Assembly (NCBI GenBank): GCA_965200795.1
Contig: CBDAVB010000031.1
Coordinates: 49,133 to 113,132, forward strand
Source of the DNA: Parashewanella sp965200795
GTDB lineage: Bacteria; Pseudomonadota; Gammaproteobacteria; Enterobacterales; Shewanellaceae
Length of the DNA: 64,000 bases
Direction: 5' to 3'
Under the pieces are notes generated by a model that was not told the DNA's origin, searched no databases, and worked only from the letters and a program-made list of their open reading frames with translations. Positions 59,305 to 64,000 of the stretch are shown here, one piece after another (within the stretch, counting starts at the first letter, position 1; each line of letters begins with the position of its first letter). A program made the translations under genes and the position numbers.

Positions 59305-59364
59305 TAGGGTACCTCATTTTTTTGTCAGTCAGTCTTCAACGCTCCACCGTAAGTTTGTGTTTAC

Positions 59365-60069
59365 TTACTTAAAAGTTAAGTGCCCGCCTAAGTGGAAACG
59401 ATTTCCCGGATGAATTAATTTTGCATAGCTCACGGCGCCCCGGCTCGACCAGGTACGCCGTAAAATCAATAAGCAGGCTTCCGTGGTTTTCAGTTCCAGC
59501 TTTTGAACTTGATCCAACGACGGCAATATCGCCCGGATTTTATGGTGCGCCCGGGTCAGGGGCGCGACTTGTGAAAGATACTCATGCGGCGTCTGCTGAT
59601 TGAAATCCTGCGCCAGATATTCAGGAACTAATTCAGGATTGATATAACGTAATTCTAATTGCAACGGCACGCCTTGCTCGTAATGCGCCACTTCGGAATA
59701 GTAGACGGGTTTATTGACCTCAAGCCCCAGTGCCGCGGCGATTTCGATATCCGCGGCGGCGGTGCTCAATTGCAGTTGTCTCGCGTGATAGCTTCGGCCG
59801 CGGGCTTTAATTTCATCGGCGATGTTATTAATTTCCAGCATTGATGACTGAGATTTAAGCCCCGCGACAAAAGTGCCGATGCCCTGACTGCGTTCTAATA
59901 TGCCGGCGTCAGTCAACTCTGTTAAAGCCCGCCGGGCCGTCATTCGGCTACAACTGAATTGTCGCGAGAGTCGGTTTTCAGAAGGTAACTGTTTTCCTTC
60001 TTTCCATTCACCGTCTTCTATTTTTTTTATGATATGTTGCTTAATTAACGCAAATTTCGCTCGTGCCAC
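59365..60069 (-). CDS. hutC: HutC-type GntR repressor
   Basis: A 234-residue regulator. The N-terminal winged helix has LPSENRLSRQFSCSRMTARR, and the C-terminal UTRA ligand domain contains SYHARQLQLS and GVPLQLELRYINPELVPEYL. HutC represses hut genes and is released by urocanate. It is divergent from hutI and 60 bp upstream of hutU. Confidence 0.9.
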   Translation of the reverse strand: MARAKFALIKQHIIKKIEDGEWKEGKQLPSENRLSRQFSCSRMTARRALTELTDAGILERSQGIGTFVAGLKSQSSMLEINNIADEIKARGRSYHARQLQLSTAAADIEIAAALGLEVNKPVYYSEVAHYEQGVPLQLELRYINPELVPEYLAQDFNQQTPHEYLSQVAPLTRAHHKIRAILPSLDQVQKLELKTTEACLLILRRTWSSRGAVSYAKLIHPGNRFHLGGHLTFK

Positions 60070-60163
60070 TTTAAATCCGTTTATTTGAGTTTGTGTAACG
60101 TTAAGGTAACTTTATCACTCAATATCCGTTGATATATTCAACAGTTATTGCTTAGAATATATA

Positions 60164-60175
60164 TTGTATAGACAA
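60164..60175. promoter_or_regulatory. Candidate HutC operator in the hutC-hutI intergenic region
   Basis: TTGTATAGACAA is a near-palindrome with TTGT/ACAA arms, of the type bound by HutC upstream of other hut genes. A second half, ACTTGTC/TTTACAAG, follows. It lies 45 bp before the hutI start and between the divergent genes. Confidence 0.55.
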
Positions 60176-60220
60176 GTCTTTACAAGGCATTTTTTAATCT
60201 TTCAGGGGAGATTTTGTACC

Positions 60221-61462
60221 ATGCCGGAATGGGATCAATTATGGCTCGACGTAAATATCGCTACTATGGCGCCTCAGTCGGATGAACCCTACGGTGCGAT
60301 AAAAGAGGCCGCTGTTGCCGTAAAAGACGGAAAAATCGCCTGGGTGGGTCAGCGCCGGCATTTGCCCCAATTTGACGCCTTAAGCACGCCGATTTACAAC
60401 GGCGGCCATCGCTGGATCACTCCGGGATTAATTGACGCTCATACTCATTTGGTGTTTGCGGGTAACCGGGCCGGTGAGTTTGAGATGCGTTTAAACGGCG
60501 CGAGTTATGAAGAAATTTCCCTCCTGGGCGGCGGCATCTTATCGACCGTTAAAGCCTGCCGGGAAGCTGATGAGGCCGAGTTGTTTGAGCTGGGGCGTCA
60601 GCGCCTGAACGCTTTAGCGAGAGAGGGCGTAACCACGGTTGAGATCAAATCCGGTTACGGACTAAACACAGAATCGGAAATCAAGCTGTTAAAGGTGGCG
60701 CGTGAGCTCGGCAGGCATCATCACATTGACGTTAAGACCACATTTTTAGGGGCTCACGCGATACCCGCCGAATACCAGCTGCAAGGTGCTGACGCTTATG
60801 TCGGCTACGTCATTAACGACATGCTGCCGGCCGTTCATCAGCGGAACTTAGCCGATGCCGTTGACGTATTTTGTGAGAACATCGCTTTCGATCTTGAGCA
60901 GACCCGAAAAGTGCTTATCGCGGCTCAAAAGCTGGGGCTGCGTGTCAAACTTCACGCCGAGCAGTTATCAAATGCCGGCGGCTCCGCGCTGGCCGCTGAA
61001 TTAGGCGCTTTATCCGTTGATCATATTGAATATTTAGATGAGGCCGGAGCGCGGGCCTTAAGTCAGTCTGATACCTGCGCCGTATTACTGCCGGGCGCGT
61101 TTTATTTTTTGCGTGAAACCCGGCTGCCTCCGGTTGAATTACTCAGAAAATATAACGTACCTATGGTTGTCGCCAGTGACTTTAACCCGGGTTCCTCACC
61201 TTTATGCTCAACACTACTCATGCTCAATATGGCTTGCACCCTGTTCAGATTAAGCCCCGAGGAAGCGCTGAAAGGCACCACGATAAATGCGGCTAAGGCA
61301 TTAGGCATTGAGAATACCGCCGGAAGTATTGAAGCGGGAAAGCAGGCCGATTTTTGTCTTTGGGATATCGACACTCCGGCGGAGTTAAGTTACCGGTACG
61401 GAGTTAACCCGTGTTTGCGGGTGGTAAAAAACGGCGGTATCGTGCCGATGAACAACCATTAG
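60221..61462 (+). CDS. hutI: Imidazolonepropionase HutI
   Basis: The ATG at 60221 with AGGGGAG upstream gives 413 residues. The amidohydrolase metal site starts with DAHTHLVFAGNRAGEFEMR, then VEIKSGYGLNTESE, the FLGAHAIPAEY region, KLHAEQLSN and VASDFNPGSSP. It hydrolyses imidazolone-5-propionate to N-formimino-glutamate. No hutG or hutF is in the window, so the last step must be encoded elsewhere. Confidence 0.97.
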   Translation: MPEWDQLWLDVNIATMAPQSDEPYGAIKEAAVAVKDGKIAWVGQRRHLPQFDALSTPIYNGGHRWITPGLIDAHTHLVFAGNRAGEFEMRLNGASYEEISLLGGGILSTVKACREADEAELFELGRQRLNALAREGVTTVEIKSGYGLNTESEIKLLKVARELGRHHHIDVKTTFLGAHAIPAEYQLQGADAYVGYVINDMLPAVHQRNLADAVDVFCENIAFDLEQTRKVLIAAQKLGLRVKLHAEQLSNAGGSALAAELGALSVDHIEYLDEAGARALSQSDTCAVLLPGAFYFLRETRLPPVELLRKYNVPMVVASDFNPGSSPLCSTLLMLNMACTLFRLSPEEALKGTTINAAKALGIENTAGSIEAGKQADFCLWDIDTPAELSYRYGVNPCLRVVKNGGIVPMNNH

Positions 61463-61463
61463 A

Positions 61464-61592
61464 AACTGTCCTGAAATCACTTCCCGATTTGTTACCGCTT
61501 AACATTGCCGATATCAGGGCTCGAAAGGTGAAGCTGAGTCACTTTAAACGAAGTATACGACAGTTTTGTATGTCGGTAATGACCGCACCGCG
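61464..61592 (+). repeat. Family B repeat, longest copy
   Basis: AAACTGTCCTGAAATCACTT starts the element and GACAGTTTTGTATGTCGG ends it, giving short inverted ends (AAACTGTC/GACAGTTT). The interior GTTACCGCTTAACATTGCCG is shared with 53240 and, inversely, with 54580. It begins two bases after the hutI stop codon. Confidence 0.7.
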
Positions 61593-61703
61593 CTTTCTTT
61601 GCCCGGTATCTACGGCGTTACTCCTGCCTGAAAGACCGCCGGTATTACCGCGCAAGAGCGCCTTGCCGAGCACTTAACCTGAACGCCGGAAATATCGAAA
61701 AAC

Positions 61704-62114
61704 TTATTGTCGGGTACTTAATGCCGCCAAAAACTCATGTTTTTGCTTCGGCGAAATCATGATTTGCCGGTGATGACCGTAACAGATCAGTAAGCGATCT
61801 AAAGATAAAGCCGGGCCTGATAACGGATTACGGGTTTCTGTTATTGAATTAATGGAATCGATATCAATACGCCATTTGAACGGGCCGCTGGTGATGATCA
61901 GCTGGTTTTTATGCCCATTAATGTAATAGCGTGTGCTGCCGAGCAACCATAACGGAAAGACAACACCGATGAATAAAATGAAGGCCGCCGGCAGAGAGTT
62001 ACTCAGGGTCAGCTCCACCCCTAAAAGGCTGGCCGCCGCATAAGCGCTGACGGCGACACAAAGCAATATAACGGCGAGTAGCCAGTAATCAATTTTTGAG
62101 ACAAAAACTTTCAC
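61704..62114 (-). CDS. Small membrane protein with bacterial PH (bPH_4/DUF1200-like) domain
   Basis: A 136-residue protein. Two membrane helices (residues about 10-32 and 40-60) are followed by a PH-like domain with TRYYINGHKNQLIITSGPFK, then WRIDIDSINSITETRNPLSG, PALSLDRLLICYG and MISPKQKHEFLAAL. This pattern matches the bPH_4 family. Function is unknown. It is a lone gene. Confidence 0.8.
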   Translation of the reverse strand: MKVFVSKIDYWLLAVILLCVAVSAYAAASLLGVELTLSNSLPAAFILFIGVVFPLWLLGSTRYYINGHKNQLIITSGPFKWRIDIDSINSITETRNPLSGPALSLDRLLICYGHHRQIMISPKQKHEFLAALSTRQ

Positions 62115-62506
62115 TTTTTCATGTTCCCCGCATGTTCCCCGTATTAGAAGTAAACACTATATCATAGTCCTCAAAGTATGCTATTTAACCAAAGTGAGCA
62201 AATAGTTAACTTTTAGTTTACGTTAATTGTTATTTCGACAAGGGATTGAAAAGTAAATTGATTTCAGGTGTGTCATTTGAACAGCCTTAAAGGTGTTATT
62301 TAACCTAAACCTTCATGACAGGCGCGGGTGTCATGAGCGTTTACCGTGAATTCAGGTTTGATGTTATCAGTAAAATCAGCGAGAAAGCATCCGGTTTTTC
62401 AAAATCGGTTCCTGCTTAAGGCAGAGCCGCTTGATTTTCAGACTCTCAAAAAGAGTCATTCGGACTTCTTTTTTCGTACGGATAAAATTCTTAAGGGATC
62501 TCGCAG
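62115..62506. other. Non-coding stretch with a short tandem repeat
   Basis: No gene or RNA is recognised here. An 11-bp tandem repeat, CATGTTCCCCG twice, is at about 62119-62140. Confidence 0.4.
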
Positions 62507-63270
62507 TTAAGAATTTACCACTCCCTCTGGCATAATAAGCAGATCCCAGTTAGGTAATTCACAATTTCGGATGATTTTATCTTCGACACTTTCTTTTTCA
62601 CTTTTTGTTAGCTTGACTCCTTTTGAGTAAACCTTATCGATTAAATTGACAACAGGTGCCATAGCCTTCCAAGTCATCGTTTTCGTCTACTCTACAACCG
62701 TACTCACTGAACTCAGTAATGTACCGTTCCAATGCTTTTCTAAAGATGACCAAACCCGCTCAACAGGGTTATATTTGCTGTGATAAGGCGGGTAATAAAC
62801 ATTGTGAATTCTCAGTTTCGATGTGTCACTAAACTGCTTTAATCTGAAAAGATACTGAGTCCGGCATCCGCTATTTTCTGGGCCATTATCTGAAAAATAA
62901 TCAGTTCCTCGACCTCCGGGTGTTCGTCTTTAATTAAATCCCACCACCACTCTAAAGCATCACAAATAAAGTCGCTGGTTTTGCTTGAGTTACCATAAAA
63001 CACATGAAGCTGGTCGTTGTCCAGGTTCAGTATTCCGAACGGGATAAGCTTATCTTTTACATCCATGTCGTGATCTAAAGCTTTCACGGCATCAGCCCCT
63101 CTGGATTGACCATATCGAGAAAAGTCACCTAAATTAACCGTTGCTTTGCAATCTATACTAATAAGGATAACTTTTTTATTCCCTGCCGTTTCTTTGTTGA
63201 TTTTATTTACATTCTTAAAGATGGCGTCTGTTTGAGGAATTTTTTTGAGGCCTGGTTTTTTGAACTCGCT
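62507..63270 (-). pseudogene. ISAzo13-family transposase remnant
   Basis: On the minus strand one frame reads KKIPQTDAIFKNVNKINKET, VILISIDCKATVNLGDFSRY and ALDHDMDVKDKLIPFGIL up to about 62880. A one-base shift then leads to SDNGPENSGCRTQYLF, IHNVYYPPYHSKYNPVERVW, an in-frame TAG where Trp is expected, then MTWKAMAPVVNLIDKVYSKG and a stop at 62507. These are consecutive ISAzo13 transposase blocks with the catalytic acids in place. The N-terminus is missing or unreadable beyond 63270. It is dead. Confidence 0.8.
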
Positions 63271-63443
63271 TCAGTTTGCAGCCAAGTCGATTCAAAGTTA
63301 CTGTTAATGTTTGCGGTCACATCATCTTTTTATCAGAAGAACTCGCCAAACTCGCCGACCTTAAACCGCTGACGCCTCGTTTCGCCGGGTGTCAGGGCGG
63401 CGTTTTCCGGATGTTTACGGAAAAGTTATCCGGGAGAAGAAAA
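63271..63443. other. No supported gene
   Basis: The short plus-strand open frame here (63276-63470) overlaps the 3' end of the next gene and shows no family resemblance. It is left unannotated. Confidence 0.4.
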
Positions 63444-63763
63444 TCAGCTTTGTTGACTATATACGGCTAACAGAGAATCATCAGGGCGGGCACAATCGAA
63501 CTTCTTTTTTAATTCTTCAAGCAGATTTTCAGCTTGCTCCATATTTTTTGTTTTAATATTAAGGAATTCTTGATAGTCTCCAGAAAAGAGAAATTTGAAA
63601 TGATCTAACTGACTTGCATTAATTTCTTTAAGTTCACTTGACGAAGTTTCAATATATTTTTTACATCTTTCGAGTAATGCTATCTCTTTTTTTGCTCCTT
63701 CCGCCACTGCGGCTGCCTGATCGCTAATATGGACAATTAAAGCTGATTCGCGATGCCATTCTA
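63444..63763 (-). pseudogene. Hypothetical coiled-coil protein, cut by IS630
   Basis: The frame reads into the IS630 end at CTAG 63761-63764: the first residues of the open frame (MLLNGL) derive from the IS, then WHRESALIVHISDQAAAVAE, LLERCKKYIETSSSELKEIN and FLFSGDYQEFLNIKTKNMEQ follow. It is rich in charged helical residues, with a C-terminal coil. No function is recognised. The true 5' part lies beyond the window on the other side of the IS. Confidence 0.55.
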
Positions 63764-63764
63764 G

Positions 63765-64000
63765 TAGTCCATTCAAAAGCAAATAATGGCCTGATAGTTT
63801 ATCCTAACAGTTCCTGAACACAACGAATACAGGAGCTGTTATGAGGATTAAATACCATGTCCGTTTGAGTAATGAAGAGCGTTCAATGCTTGAAGCTTTG
63901 ATAAAGCAGAAGAAACCACGTGTTGCTCAACATAAGAAACGACACGCCCAAATTTTACTTGCTATTGATGAGAATAATTCGCCACTGACCAATCAACAGA
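63765..64000 (+). mobile_element. IS630-family element, copy 2 (runs off the window)
   Basis: From 63761 the sequence is identical by eye to the minus strand of 10829-10590, including the 5' non-coding 78 bases and the first 53 codons of the transposase. It also targets CTAG. Confidence 0.85.
63841..64000 (+). CDS. IS630 transposase, N-terminal fragment at the window edge
   Basis: It begins MRIKYHVRLSNEERSMLEAL and is the same sequence as the frame at 10246-10749. Only the first about 53 residues lie inside the window. It starts 77 bp from the element end. Confidence 0.85.
   Translation, partial: MRIKYHVRLSNEERSMLEALIKQKKPRVAQHKKRHAQILLAIDENNSPLTNQQ

Noticed and set aside
61699..61720. Possible MITE-A end (AAAACTTATTGTCGGGTACTTA)
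   Set aside because: It overlaps the 3' end of the bPH-like gene and matches the MITE-A end only partly; coincidence cannot be excluded.

Overview
The window is chromosomal DNA of a gammaproteobacterium of moderate GC content. Several gene blocks keep the order seen in Enterobacterales, Vibrionales and Oceanospirillales: pilB-pilC-pilD-coaE-zapD-yacG-mutT on the left, and rrn operon / yrdA / yrdB / aroE / (hemF) / tsaC / yrdD-like / smg-dprA / lysM / def-fmt-rsmB-trkA-trkH in the middle. The rrn operon with its 5S-tRNA-Thr-5S tail beside yrdA-yrdB-aroE is the E. coli rrnD neighbourhood. Many insertion sequences, short interspersed repeats and large orphan proteins suggest a host-associated lineage with ongoing genome rearrangement. 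An Endozoicomonas-like or other Oceanospirillales relative is possible, but this cannot be fixed from the sequence alone.

Layout. 1-8868: type IV pilus assembly genes pilB (3' end), pilC and pilD, split by two AT-rich orphan genes (an amidoligase-like protein and a HAD-like protein), then coaE, zapD, yacG, mutT. 8887-13430: a nested mobile-element block. A TnpB gene is split by an ISKra4-like element with a 9-bp target duplication, that element is split by an IS630 element, and the IS630 transposase gene is itself cut by a short palindromic repeat. 13558-20137: a complete rrn operon on the minus strand (P1, P2, 16S, tRNA-Ile, tRNA-Ala, 23S, 5S, tRNA-Thr, 5S, tRNA-Asp). 20301-29644: housekeeping genes with a truncated-haemoglobin remnant and a secreted M9-type collagenase lipoprotein. 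29993-35119: fmt, rsmB, trkA, trkH. 35420-42493: secreted Asp-box protein, acnB, glnE. 42852-48525: a stress/membrane cluster (lipoprotein, double-DUF350 protein, membrane spermidine-synthase-like protein, YjfI, PspA/YjfJ, YjfK) with an internal promoter flanked by a perfect 15-bp inverted repeat. 48581-56012: IS remnants, a 1073-residue orphan protein, a periplasmic GDPD-type phosphodiesterase and a second, catalytically degenerate HAD-like protein. 56098-61462: histidine utilisation genes hutH, hutU, hutC and divergent hutI. 61704-64000: a small bPH-like membrane protein, a dead ISAzo13-type transposase, and a gene cut by a second, apparently identical IS630 copy in the opposite orientation.

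Three families of small interspersed repeats occur in intergenic DNA: MITE-A (165 bp with about 21-bp terminal inverted repeats), family B (about 90-125 bp, ends AnCTGTC/GACAGnT) and family C (palindromic, CGTCACTCC...GTATGACAA). The most interesting unexplained items are the polyamine/PspA cluster with its paired palindromic operator, the amidoligase/HAD islet inside the pil operon, and the two HAD-like paralogues, one of which has lost its catalytic aspartates.
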